64,000 bases of DNA, taken from positions 160,946,397 through 161,010,396 of the forward strand of contig NC_072790.1 in the NCBI RefSeq assembly GCF_028583425.1, read 5' to 3'. The stretch is from Eublepharis macularius (taxonomy: Eukaryota > Chordata > Lepidosauria > Squamata > Eublepharidae). Of the stretch, positions 42,863-54,439 are shown in pieces; the stretch's first letter is position 1, and the number at the start of each line of letters is the position of its first letter. The position numbers were made by a program, and so were the translations under genes. Under the pieces are notes generated by a model. The model did no database searches. It saw only the letters and a list, made by a program, of their open reading frames with translations, and was not told the DNA's origin.

Positions 42863-42950
42863 CAGTGCAATCCTAAAAAGAGTTACTGTAGTCTAAGCCC
42901 ATTTATTTCAATGGGCTTAGACTGGAGTAACTCTTTTAAGGATTGCACTG
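42863..42950. mobile_element. 88-bp palindromic Harbinger MITE with TAA TSD
   Basis: Starts cagtgcaatcctaaaaagag and ends as its inverted copy ctcttttaaggattgcactg. It is almost wholly palindromic (gtctaagccca / tgggcttagac) and flanked by TAA at 42860-42862 and 42951-42953. The ends match the left end of the 3457-11484 element (CAGCGCAATCCTA). It could be mobilised by that kind of transposase. Confidence 0.9.
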
Positions 42951-42953
42951 TAA

Positions 42954-44559
42954 AGGTACATTTTTGTGTGTAAACAACAGGGAACAGAAGCAACAGCACA
43001 AATATGGGTGTCAGGAATATGAGGAGCTCCAAAAAGAAATGTTTGATTTTTCATATCCTATATAAATTAAAAAATCAGCTGCTAACATTGTGTCCCAGTT
43101 TACTAACATTTTGTAACATTCTAGTGTCTAGTTTGTTTTAGGAGCAAGAGATGTTTCCCTGAGGTGAGAGTTCTTTCCACCTGCAGAGGAGATAGGGATT
43201 AGGAATTAGGACTATTCGGTATTTTATCCATTCTCATTTTATCATCTAGAGGAGGAATGATTAAGGACACTGGTAAGGTATACATGATGAGGAATATCCG
43301 ACTTTTAACTGTTTTAGCAAACTTTCTTGCTGGCTGTACTGGGATGCAAATCATTGCAGTGATATTTGTATGCTGACTAAGAGATGTGAAGTACTCAAAT
43401 CACAGCGTTGTAGGCCGTGTGGAATCTGAATGATATGAGGGAGTTGTGCCTGGGTGCTCTCCTGGTCCAGAACTGCACAATGTTATAGTCAGCAGGTGGG
43501 GAAGAGATGTTTACCTTGGGCTACCCTCTGTTGTTTGGCTGAAATAGGGTGGCTTGTCCATTACAGGTAGGGAGAATCTGGTAGGTACCTTGAGACATAA
43601 TGCAATGATGAAGGGTGTTTCTGAACAGCCCATTCATCCTATGATACTGAATGTTGGGAAGGAACATCTTGCCTATTGAGCAGCAGCAACCCAACTCCTA
43701 GTTGCCTGTATAGCATGCTGGGGGAGGCTGAGGAAGTTGGGCACCTCTCAGCACAGTTAAGGATAAGGATAGTGATGATAAACAAAGCTGGCAATTAATT
43801 GCTGGCTGTGGTTGAAGTCAGGGTGGTATCATCCCACATGAAATAGCCAGGATAGGCTGCCAAGCATAGCTTGCCCTTAAAATTAGGAAAATATGACATT
43901 GATCAGCCATTTGATAAACTAGTTAAAATCAGCTTGGTTTTCTTGAGCCTTATTTGAGAAAGACACTGGCGACAAAGGTTTTACTTCAGTCCATATTACA
44001 TTTCATTCCTTGTTGTCCTCATGCATCAATTGGAAAACTTTTGTACTTTTTGTATGAATTCACGTAAAAATTACATATTTGCATCAAACTGTATTTAAAG
44101 GTGAAGGTGTACACACACACACATACACGGTGTGTGTGTACTGCATCAATATTACATGATATCTGTATTAAAAACAATGTCCTTTGTTGGGTGTTGCTCC
44201 TGTTTTCTCCATCTATTTCTTCTCTTTTCAGTAAAAAGCAAAAGGGCTTGATTTCTTCTTAACAAAACAGGGAAAACAGACATGAAACAAAATCCTTTGT
44301 TGTCATAGCAACTAAAATGCTGACAGCAAGATATAACAACGAAATAAGGTATGGCAAAAAGTCATTATGGCACATATAATTTTAATTAATACAACTATCC
44401 TTTTAGTCAAGGAAAGAAATTTCAAATATGATTCAGCATAAAAATTGTCTTTGTTAAATTATTTCCAAGCATATCTGTGTTGAAAAACTGAAACTGATAT
44501 GCAAGTACAACCATTTGCGCTCAGTTTCAGGACCCGTTGTGGCTATCACAGGCACATCT
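42954..44559. other. no recognised gene; (CA)n/(TG)n hairpin
   Basis: A short (CA)n followed by (GTGT) at 44108-44141 forms a small microsatellite hairpin. Otherwise no motif is recognised. Confidence 0.45.
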
Positions 44560-44700
44560 TAAAATATAAGAAAAGCTCTGTTGGATCAGACGTGGTGCAG
44601 CAGCCCAATTCCCACAATGGCCAACCAGATGCCTCTAAAGGTCTACAAACAGGGGCACAGATGCCAACCCCTCCCCATCATTTGCCTTTTTTCGAATTCT
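44560..44700 (-). mobile_element. CR1 3'-end fragment
   Basis: The plus strand reads aaaatataagaaaagctctgttggatcagac, then aatggccaaccagatgcctc and acaggggcacagatgcc. This is the reverse complement of the CR1 3'UTR end seen on the plus strand at 27650-27735. Confidence 0.7.
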
Positions 44701-44828
44701 CTTTCCTTCATCTTTTATAGCACTAAATTATCCTTTTTGCAGTTGGGGATGGGGTCTGAAATTGTTTCAATTTTGCTGCTGGAAATTGTACTACTTTCAT
44801 TCTACAATCTACTGTAAGGGATAATTCA

Positions 44829-44917
44829 CAGTGCAATCCTAAACAAAAGTTACATTGGTCTAAACCAATTGATTTCAATGGCTTTAGAAGGATACAACTC
44901 TGTTTAGAATTATACTG
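44829..44917. mobile_element. second Harbinger MITE, diverged
   Basis: cagtgcaatcctaaac at the left and gtttagaattatactg at the right are inverted repeats. The centre gtctaaaccaattgatttcaatgg resembles the MITE at 42863-42950. The TSD is not preserved. Confidence 0.75.
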
Positions 44918-45004
44918 CCAGATATACAACTTGAGATCAATTAATTGTAGCCTAAGAACCATCAGCAGAGCTTTGTTTGCAAAACAGATCTTTCTTGCTT
45001 CCTC

Positions 45005-45420
45005 CTTATGTATTTATTTTATTCATTTTATTTGACTTATATCCTGCCCTCCCCACAAATGGGCTCAGGGCAGCTCACATCATAATTAAAACACAATAAA
45101 TTAATAGTCAACTTTAAAAACAGATTAAAAAACTTATATTAAAATACTCTGGTGCCATTATATATAGGCTACTTTGGATACTAATAAAAGACCTACATAG
45201 GTCTAGCTGTGGGTAAAACGCATAGCCGAGGGCAGTCACAGAAGAGGTAGCAATCTTAGATAGGATAAGAGAGGTCACCCGCTGGTCCTCAACCAAAGGC
45301 CTGGTGGGACATCTCTGTTTTACAGGCCCTGCAGAACTGTAATAGGTCCCGCAGGGCCCAGATCTCCAGCAGGAGAGTTTTCCACCAGGCTAGGGCCAGG
45401 GCATTTCCCTGTACTCCCCC
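45005..45420 (-). pseudogene. L2-like LINE ORF2 C-terminus and 3' end
   Basis: On the minus strand, ALAWWKTLLLEIWALRDLLQ then FCRACKTEMSHQAFG (45289-45415) match the end of L2-clade ORF2 ('LWN.LP.EIR...FK..LKT.LF'). About 250 bp of 3'UTR follows, with tgagctgccctgagcccatt and an (AAATAA)-rich tail at about 45010-45030. It is truncated and non-functional. Confidence 0.7.
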
Positions 45421-47039
45421 AAAAACATATAAATACAAGTGGGGGCCAGCAACAATCAGTGGGGGTGGTGGGGGTTTCCAGGGACCCATGTTGAGCTCTT
45501 TGCCCCCACCCACACTGCTGGCAGCAGAGCCTGGGATCTACCCCCTACCCCCATGGATCTTTCACAGAAGTGATGAAGGCAGGAGGTCAGCTAGGAGACT
45601 CGATGCAGTGAAGTAGCCAGCCACATCACTTCAGTGTAAGAATTGTGGTGTGTGTGGCTCCTAGCCTCCAACCCTGAACCCAGTGTGGCCCCTAGCCTCG
45701 CCACCACTAGGCCTGGCTACTTGCCCAGCTTCTTCCTTTCACCAGTGGTAGCGATGAATTCCTGCCTGTCTGGACCCAGCTTCACCCTCTCAGCAGCAGT
45801 AGTGATGACACGGATGTCTCCCCACACATCCACAGCTTCATGCCTTCCAGCTGTGGTGGTGGGTGTAACTTCCTGGCTGACTGGCCTCCTGCAGTTTCTC
45901 TCCGAGCTTTGGAGCCCAGAGGTAGGTGTATTGTTCTGTGTTCCTGAGGAGATTTAACCCCTCCCCCAATGTATTTTTTCAATGTTTTCATGTTTTTCTG
46001 GGTTCTCCCCCAAGTTTGGAGAAAAATTTCCCTTGTGTCCAAGTGGGCCTGATCCATGGATATAAGTATCTGCAGCTTGGACTAGTAGATTATACAAGCA
46101 GGGCCCCGTGAGAATCATGAGGGATTCCAGGGAGCAGTCCAGGCTTCCTGTCTCCCAACATCTCTGCCTGCTTTTTCTATTCTCAACAAAGTGGGAGAGT
46201 TACGGCCAAAACACTCTAGTGAAAAAAAGAAAAACACCACCATAACAATTTAACAGCTTGCACTCTACTCTCAGTTCAACTTTTTAAATAAACCAATAGA
46301 ATATATAGCCACTTGTCAATGCCTGTTCATATGCAAGTCAGCTAACAACACTTCCAGATACATAGTCATAAGAGGATCACCCATATTATAATCCTTAAGG
46401 ACATATAATTCGATTAATCAGTCTAGTAATTTATTTTTTACAGGAGAAACTCATCATTCCAGACACTGTCTGTACTCCCCAGCTTTGCTGTGGCAGGTGT
46501 TCCTCCAACCCCCCCCAGCAGCTCCACAGTGGCTGTGTAGGTGCGCTGTGACTCTTCCTGGGGGCATCTTAAGTCAGTGCTCCATGGGGCTGAGTCTCAC
46601 TGGACTGGGTCTTCATGTCACTGCCTGTGGCCAACATACACAGAGCTGCCCAGGGACAGCCTGTGTAAGGGTGACATGATGCTTCCTGGGTACATTATTG
46701 GTTACATCCCCCCATCTTGGTGCAGCTGTGGTCACTTTCTCTCTTGTCCTGTCAAACCTGAGTTGTGCTGCTATGGGTGCTGCAGCATTTTAGTCGTCTC
46801 CCCACAGCCTCTTTACTTTCATTGAAAGTGTCATCGTGCCTCCATTTCCCCTGCTTCTTGCTGCCTGTACCAGGCAATTCCTGATGATGACGCAGACAAC
46901 AGAGAAAGAGGTTAGTGTATCTTTGGTGTATATACAGAAACTGCTGTTCGGTTTTTGGAGGACCAATTGGAAGCTCCAGAGCAGTTGTTTTTGCACTCAA
47001 CTGCATCAGAATCATTCAAAATACAGTCCTCCCTCTGAA
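45421..47039. other. no recognised gene
   Basis: GC-moderate sequence with several short frames but no recognised motif. 45960-46080 (tggagaaaaatttcccttg, ggcctgatccatggat) resembles a reptile interspersed repeat that I cannot name. Confidence 0.4.
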
Positions 47040-47047
47040 CTATCAAC

Positions 47048-50000
47048 TAGGGGTGTGCAAGCCAAAAATTTTCGGCTATAGCCGAAAGTAGAAAGCCGAA
47101 AGAAGATTCTCTATCGTTAAAGCCGAAAGCCGAAACAAGAATCTCTTTCGGCTTTCGACTTTCGGGATTCTTTCGGCATTATTTCGGCATTCTTTCGGCT
47201 TTTTTCTATGGGAAAATGCCTCCGTCTTCCAGGACGCCTGGAGGAGGCATTTTCCCACCGAATAAGCCCAAAATTGGTGGGGACCTTCCTCTAACCCTTC
47301 TCTAACAACCACCCAAGTTTCAGACAGATTGGACTTTGGGGGGCCATGTTATGGCCCCCCAAAGCAGGTCCCCCCATCCTCCCATAAGAAAGCGAAGGAG
47401 CAGCATATTGTTAGCATGCTGCTGCTCATCTTTCTTCATTATTTCCTATGGGGAAAAAATGAAGAGGCAGGCTTCCTTTGCCAGGGGTGGCATTTTGCAT
47501 GCAAAATGCCCCCTTACCCTCAGAGGCCCTTCTCCCACCCCTCCTCCCACCCCCCACCAAGGCTCAGCCTGCTCCCACTTGGGGGGGCCATTTCATGGCC
47601 TCCCCAAGTAGGTGCTCTAATCTCTACCACTGACAGCTGGGGGAGGCTTGTGTTGCCAGGGGTGGCATTTTGCATGCAAAATGCCCCCCAACCCTCTGGG
47701 GCCCTTCTCCCACCCCCCACCATGGCTCAGCCTGCTCCCACTTGGGGGGGCCATTTCACGGCCTCCCCAAGTAGGTCCTCTCAGCCCCTAAAGTCCACCC
47801 CTTACAGCCCCACACAAACCCAATTCCCCCCCAGCTGCCACACACAGACCCAAATCCCCACATTAGCCCCTCACAGACCCAAATCCACCCCCACCTGCCC
47901 CACACCCATAACCCCAGGAACAGGCTGGCAAAGGCCAGCCCTCTCCCTTTGTTCCCTATGCTGGGAACTTCTAAACTCTCTTTCCCTGGGCAATTCTGCA
48001 CAGCCCAGGGGTGCCACAATGGTGGGCACACTTCTGAGTGCCAGCTGGTCCCTGTGAAAGAGCACCTGAACCACAGACACCCTCCCTCAAATTCCCCCAC
48101 CACCTACAGAGATGGCTGGCCAGCCAGCCCCATTGTTCCCTATGATGGGAACCAACTGCACAACAAAGAATAAAACAAGAACAACACAAAATAAAGTTTT
48201 AATTTTTTTTTCTCCCTTCCAAAGTACAAGTAGGCAAAGCATTATGACACATTATACCAGCAGTCCCCCACACAGAAAAATAACACAACTCACTTAACAT
48301 CAGAGAATCACAAAGCACGATTCCTGTCAAAAACACTTTATTTCTTGAACAGCTTTAGGTTACACAGCAGGGGGGAACACCAAAGGGCATGGCAGCACTA
48401 TCTTACACAAAAATAACACAACTCACTTAACATCAGAGAATCACAAAAGCACAATTCCTGTCAAAAACACTTTATTTCTTGAACAGCTTTAGGCTACACA
48501 GCAGGGGGGGAACACCAAAGGGCATGGAAGCAGTATCTTACACAAAAATAACACAACTCACTTCACATTAAAGAATCACCCCAAAAAATTGCTGTCAAAA
48601 GCACTTTATTTCTGTAACTGCTTTAGGTTACACAGTAGGAAGGCACCACAGAGCAGGAAAGCAGTGTACTACACAAAAATAACACAACTCACTTCACATC
48701 AGAGAATCACACAAACACAATTGCTGTCAAAAACGGTGAAGTGGGTTGTATTATTTTTTGTAGTACATTGCTATCATGCCCTGTTGTGCCCTCCTACTGT
48801 GTAACCTAAAGCTGTTCAAGAAATAAAGTGTTTTTGACAGGAATCGTGCTTTGTGATTCTCTGATGTTAAGTGAGTTGTGTTATTTTTCTGTGTGGGGGA
48901 CTGCTGGTGTAATGTGTCATAATGCTTTGCCTACTTGTACTTTGGAAGGGAGAAAAAAAAATTTAAAACTTTATTTTGTGTTGTTCTTGTTTTATTCTTT
49001 GTTGTGCAGTTGGTTCCCATCATAGGGAACAATGGGGCTGGCTGGCCAGCCATCTCTGTAGGTGGCGGGGGAATTTGAGGGAGGGTGTCTGTGGTTCAGG
49101 TGCTCTTTCACAGGGACCAGCTGGCACTCAGAAGTGTGCCCACCATTGTGGCACCCCTGGGCTGTGCAGAATTGCCCAGGGAAAGAGAGTTTAGAAGTTC
49201 CCAGCATAGGGAACAAAGGGAGAGGGCTGGCCTTTGCCAGCCTGTTCCTGGGGTTATGGGTGTGGGGCAGGTGGGGGTGGATTTGGGTCTGTGAGGGGCT
49301 AATGTGGGGATTTGGGTCTGTGTGTGGCAGCTGGGGGGGAATTGGGTTTGTGTGGGGCTGTAAGGGGTGGACTTTAGGGGCTGAGAGGACCTACTTGGGG
49401 AGGCCGTGAAATGGCCCCCCCAAGTGGGAGCAGGCTGAGCCTTGGTGGGGGGTGGGAGGAGGGGTGGGAGAAGGGCCCCAGAGGGTTGGGGGCATTTTGC
49501 ATGCAAAATGCCACCCCTGGCAACACAAGCCTCCCCCAGCTGTCAGTGGTAGAGATTAGAGCACCTACTTGGGGAGGCCATGAAATGCCCCCCCCAAGTG
49601 GGAGCAGGCTGAGCCTTGGTGGGGGGTGGGAGGAGGGGTGGGAGAAGGGCCTCTGAGGGTAAGGGGGCATTTTGCATGCAAAATGCCACCCCTGGCAAAG
49701 GAAGCCTGCCTCTTCATTTTTTCCCCATAGGAAATAATGAAGAAAGATGAGCAGCAGCATGCTAACAATATGCTGCTCCTTCGCTTTCTTATGGGAGGAT
49801 GGGGGGACCTGCTTTGGGGGGCCATAACATGGCCCCCCAAAGTCCAATCTGTCTGAAACTTGGGTGGTTGTTAGAGAAGGGTTAGAGGAAGGTCCCCACC
49901 AATTTTGGGCTTATTCGGTGGGAAAATGCCTCCCCCAGACGTCCGGGAAGACGGAGGCATTTTCCCATTGAAAAGCCCAAAGAAAGCTGAAAGAATCCCG

Positions 50001-50139
50001 AAACGTTTCGGCTTTTTTCTTTCGGCTACCCGAAACGTTTCGGCATTCCCCGAAACGTTTCGGCATTCCCCGAAAGAAGCCGAAACACTTTTGTTTCGTC
50101 ATTCTTTCGGCATTCTGAATGCCGAAACGCACATCCCTA
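47048..50139. mobile_element. 3.1-kb hAT-like foldback element with 8-bp TSD
   Basis: It starts taggggtgtgc and ends gcacatcccta, flanked by ctatcaac at 47040-47047 and 50140-50147 (8 bp, the hAT size). The left half (to about 48385) and right half (from about 48785) are near-identical inverted copies, giving ~1.35-kb arms. Subterminal clusters of ttcggc/gccgaa lie at 47070-47200 and 50000-50125. Each arm has two ~200-bp repeats with tttgcatgcaaaatgcc. The centre holds direct repeats. No transposase is encoded, so it is non-autonomous. Confidence 0.92.
48275..48895. repeat. ~132-bp direct repeats at the centre of the foldback
   Basis: Units start at aataacacaactcact (about 48280, 48412, 48546, 48676) with gtcaaaaacactttatttc and ggttacacagcagg. 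One or more inverted units lie at about 48735-48895. Each unit contains AATAAA on one strand (agaaataaagtg). Confidence 0.85.
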
Positions 50140-50147
50140 CTATCAAC

Positions 50148-51596
50148 TCACCAAGTTTCCAGCATACACAAACAATGTGTGTGTGTGTGAGTGTTAATGA
50201 ATCTGAAGTAGGTGAGTGTCTGTGGTGCAGGCTCGTTGTTTCCTATGGCAAGAAACTGCAAGCAAACCATTCGTGGGAGGCCAGTGCTCAAGCAGGAGAG
50301 TAGCACCACTGGCTTGTGCTAGCCAGTGACATTTGGAAAGAAATTCCGCTTTATGTTTACTTTTTTGTTTTTGATGTCCCTTTACATTTATCCTAATTTG
50401 CATAACATTATCCTTTACTGTTCTGGTGGGAGAAGAGACCCCTACCTCCCCATTCCCTGCTGATGCCTCATGCTGCATAGATGTTGCCGTTGCCACTTTC
50501 CATTTTTTGTGTGTGCTTAAAAGTGTTTCTGGGAGGAGACAACTCTGTGCTCTGCTATCACATTGGAAGGAATAAATGTAGCTGGTTGCCTGGGGAAAAT
50601 TTTGAAAAAGAAAACAAAAACATGAAAACTGGTAAGCACCTGCCTGCATGCTGCTGTGATAGGGCAGCACAGTCAAAAGCAGCCAAAATTTAAAAATATC
50701 ATGGAATGCTCAGAGGAGGAGTTTCTGTGACAACCAAGCAGCTCAGACCAATGTCTTCTTTCTGGAGAGATGGAAGTGAGGCTCAAAAACGGTTTTTTCC
50801 ACGATTTTTATGGGTTGGAATTTTAGTTCCTCACACCCCTAGTATTTATTTGTAAAATGTAGGAGTTTAAAAATCATCTTTGCATCCATTGTTCTGGACC
50901 TGTATTCTATTTTCTAGCTTGAGGCAGTTGGAACCATATTTCTCATCCTTCTAGAAACATAGTACAGTAGTTGCCTTTGTTTTTTCTAAAGATCACAGTC
51001 TATCTACTCATACAGTTATGACTCATCTAAACAGGTGTCAGCAGCTTTTATCTTTCCAAAATTGCCTGAATTCAGGTTACTGAAGAATTGTTTGATTGCA
51101 GACAGACTTTTTTTAATGATGCTGTTTTTGCTTCAAGTGAGGTTAGCAATAATGGTCTCTCTTCCATTTTTTCTTGACTGAGTGCTCTTTATTACACAAA
51201 GCTGGATAAAGCTACGAGTAATGAGCAACAGCAGACCTCTTTTAAAAAAGGAAATAGCATGCTTATAGTGTTTACTTCCTGCCCCCTTTCTCTGTTATAC
51301 TGAATTATCTTAAATGTTGTTGTGTGCTTTGCTTTCTTCCCCCTTTGAAAATAAATTACACTTCCATCTCTGAAAGAAACTAGTGCTTTGCAATATGGAG
51401 AAAAGATAGATTCCCAAGATGAGGATCTCCCAAACTACTGTTATTTCACCTTTTGGCTGCACAGGTAGCTAACAATAACTATATAATTTTAAACTATACA
51501 ATATTCTGTAGATATTGATATCCATATCAGTGATCAGAAAGCAACTCTATGCGATAACTGCTGATTTAAGATGATCAACTGCACAATTAAGGCTAC
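50148..51596. other. no gene; right end of another hAT-like element at 50841
   Basis: A (GT)n tract lies at 50175-50190. tcacacccctag ending near 50841 is a hAT-type right terminus (reverse complement of taggggtgtga), but no matching left end or TSD was found. The rest is unrecognised. Confidence 0.45.
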
Positions 51597-51700
51597 AGAG
51601 AGATTAGGAAGTATAAAAATATAAAAACAGAGTGGGAAGGGACTCCAGGGTCATCTAGTCCAACCATCACTTTGCGTGATCCAGACACTATACTCCTGTT
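51597..51700 (-). mobile_element. CR1-type LINE 3' end
   Basis: gagtgggaagggactccagg then gtcatctagtccaaccatc is the reverse complement of the CR1 3' terminus (ggttggactagatgacc, tggag.tcccttcc). It is a short fragment. Confidence 0.7.
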
Positions 51701-51751
51701 GATAGTCTAAATCAACATTTGCCTTTTTAGCTGCTGCATCACATTACTGAC

Positions 51752-53905
51752 TAGGGGTGTGCGCTTCAGGTTTCCAATGTGGGTTTTCTCTGAGGTCATC
51801 AGCAGGTCTCTCACAGCTGGCAGGAGGAAAGGGTGCAGGAGGAAGAGACTGTGGTGGAAGAGCCCACATCTCTGCCCTTTCATCCTCATCCATCTCCAGC
51901 TGCCCAGCTGAGAGTGAGACATGGTGTGTCTTCCCTGAGCACCTCACAGGAGGTGTCTCCTGCATTAGTCATAAGCCCCTCCCCTGTGTGGCGTGAGGCC
52001 CTCATTACCTCCAATATCTGGAGTCACTTCCAGAGAATGGAGGACTCCCAGTTTGCCCACTGCCAGCATTGTAGGCAATGGATCAGTCGCGGGAGGGATG
52101 TGAACCATCTCTCCACATCTCAAATGCAGAACCACCTGAAGAGGCAACACCAGCTCATGACTTTCTTCGGGGGGACAGTTCAAGTGGCATCACATGGATG
52201 CCAGCTAGCCAGAAGAAGGCAGGCTCCTCTGGTGCTCTCCCTCCACAGGTTCCTGTAGGGCAGGGACACCAAGCCTCTCTGATGGAGATGCTTGGTATGC
52301 AGGGTACTAGTATGCCCAAAGGTGGGATCCAGAAGGTGAGCTGGTGCATCACGTGCCACATCATCAACATGATAGTGGTAGATGGTCAGCCGTTCTCTAT
52401 AGTTGACGACTTTGGCTTCCAGGGGCTGCTCCATGATGCCTATTCCTGGTACACGATTCCTGCTCACACAACGTTGAGCAGGACCATGTTGCCCTTGTTT
52501 TTCAGGGCTGCCAGGGATCACGTGAAGGCACAGTTGTCTCAGGCTGTCAGGAGAACTGTGCACTTCACATCCGACATCTGGACCTGCTCTAGTGTGCAGC
52601 ATGCATACCTCTCACTTACTGCTTACTGGTGGCAACCCGAGGACTTTCAGGGTGGGGGTGGGGTGTCCAGTGTTAAGAAGGGATGGGAGACTGCTGGGCC
52701 AACTACTGTAAGGCCTTGCTCCATGCCGAGGTTCTCAGTGTGTCGCACACAGCAGAGAACATCATGGCCACCTTGACGAGGGAGTTGGATGGCTGGGTAG
52801 GCGAGGGCACCATCACCATGGGATGCATGGTGACGGATGGTGGCTGCAACATGAGGGCAGTGGTGCAGCAGTTGGGCCAGGAGCACATTAACTGTGCGGC
52901 CCACAAACTTCACCTCGTGGTGAAAGCTGCGCTTGGGTTGGGCTCCCCCACAGAACCCCAGGACCCTGCAACTCGTGACCTCTAGTATCTCCTACAGAAA
53001 TGTCGGAGGCTCACAAGTCACTTCTCATGCAGTGTGAGGTCCACTCATGAACTGCACCAGAAGCAGGCCAGGGCAGATGTGCCGGATCATCACTTGATCT
53101 GTGACATAGTCACTGGCTGGCACTCCACCTGTGCCATGCTGGAGCACTTGGTGGAGCAGCAGGCCTCCCTCGAGGCATGGCTCTCAGAGAGCGACACTTG
53201 GAGACAGGAGGGTGAGTTCAGCCAGGAGGATTGGCTCACCATCTCCCAGACAGTGGAGGTCCTGAAGACCTTCAAAGACTTCACTGTGGCTGTCTCGTCT
53301 GACACGGTGATCATGGGTCTGATCATTTCTTTGGTGCACATGCTTCAGAGTTCAATGGCCTCCTTTGTGGACCCAGACACACCGCATGCAGATATTGTTC
53401 CAGTGGTGCGCACACTCATGAGAACGCTGCAGCACAGCATAGCTGCCAGGCTAAAGTCTCTCACAGAGAGGGAGTTGTACATGTTGGCACATTAAGGGCA
53501 CTTTTGCCGAGCAGGATGGGAACCTCACCCAAGCCAGATATGCTTGGTGAGGCATAGGCAGGCCAAGAGGGGCTGCTCGTCATCAGAGGGGAAGGGCAAG
53601 GGGCCCAGCCCTGTGGGTCCCTCTCATGCCCCTTCTGAGCAGGGTCCCCCCCACAGCCACCACCAGGATGTCCATGGAGATGGAGATGCTCCGGTGGCCC
53701 CGCGGCCCCTCGGGGATCGTGAGTGATGTGAAAGAGGATTTGGTGGATGCAGTGGTCAGGGACTACCTTGTGGAGCCCTGCGAGTTGCTGTCCACCAATC
53801 CACTGAGCTACTGGGCCAAGAAGGAGGCTGTCTGGCTGGACCTCTCCCTTGAGGCACAGCAGCTCTTCTTATGCCCTCCAACGAGCATGGAGAGCGAGTG
53901 CGTCT
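51752..53905 (+). pseudogene. BED-finger hAT transposase gene, frameshifted and 3'-truncated
   Basis: A hAT-type end (taggggtgtgcg) at 51752 precedes the gene. Frame 51833-52258 has the BED finger (52007-52150): SNIWSHFQRMEDSQFAHCQH, CRQWISRGRDVNHLSTS, then NHLKRQH. Frame 52078-52776 has DGQPFSIVDDFGFQGLL and VHFTSDIWTC, which carries the first catalytic aspartate. Frame 52683-52985 has MVTDGGCNMRAVVQQLGQ and CAAHKLHLVVK (second aspartate region). 53034-53495 continues the helical insertion domain (GWHSTCAMLEHLVEQQ). 53700-53905 carries the dimerisation motif (PLSYWAKKEAVW; LCPPTSMESE). At least three frameshifts and two stops occur, and homology ends abruptly after ESE. In intact elements it cuts hAT ends and makes 8-bp TSDs. 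Confidence 0.87.
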
Positions 53906-54130
53906 CTAAACCATCTCTAAACTCTATAACATTATTTCCAAACCTAAATGGCAAGGCACTATGCCATACCAAAATGCATGGAAGAAAGACTGTAATATAG
54001 ACACCTCAGCTGAAACTTGGAAAGATATTTGGCAATCTTACATTTTTACTACCAACATAGTAGATATGAGAATGCAATCCATAAAGTTACTGATTTACAT
54101 TCCATTCCTAAGTCTATTCTAGGTTGTAAT
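53906..54130 (+). pseudogene. L1 ORF2 scrap replacing the hAT 3' end
   Basis: The translation LYNIISKPKWQGTMPYQNAW, then ETWKDIWQSYIFTTNIVDMR and MQSIKLL resembles the L1-type ORF2 C-terminal half ahead of the cysteine segment. It starts within a few bases of the hAT break. Frame continuity ends at about 54110. Confidence 0.5.
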
Positions 54131-54439
54131 CCCCTTCCTTCCTCATGTGTTCTCTTTTTTCAGGGTGAGCACATTTCCCCTTGCAAGAGAAGACAGAGGC
54201 AAAGTAGGAATTGTAGGCTCTGGTGTATCTTAGGAATAAACTTTAAGTTTGATTAAGGAGTGAGTGAAGACAGTTTATTCAGGAACTACAACTTTGATAG
54301 AAAGCAGAGAAACAGAATAGATACTAACTACCTCACCTGCTTCCAGGAAGAAGCAGGAAGTAGTCTAAGAATACCAATCTGGGGATATGCAAGAAGGACA
54401 GAGGAGAGGCAGAAAGAAGGATCTTATTTTGCTGTCTAT
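54131..54439. other. no recognised gene
   Basis: Unclassified. A plus-strand AATAAA lies at about 54234. Confidence 0.4.

Noticed and set aside
47329..48057. 242-codon frame and its mirror copies in the foldback
   Set aside because: The same frame appears inverted in the other arm; composition is Pro/Ser-rich from C-runs and no motif is seen. It is non-coding element sequence.
48275..48745. CRISPR-like array (regular direct repeats)
   Set aside because: Units are ~132 bp without short repeats separated by unique spacers, in eukaryotic DNA and within a transposon.
50829..50841. Pairing of the hAT-like right end at 50841 with the left end at 47048
   Set aside because: The 8-bp flanks do not match, whereas 50139 gives an exact ctatcaac duplication with 47048.
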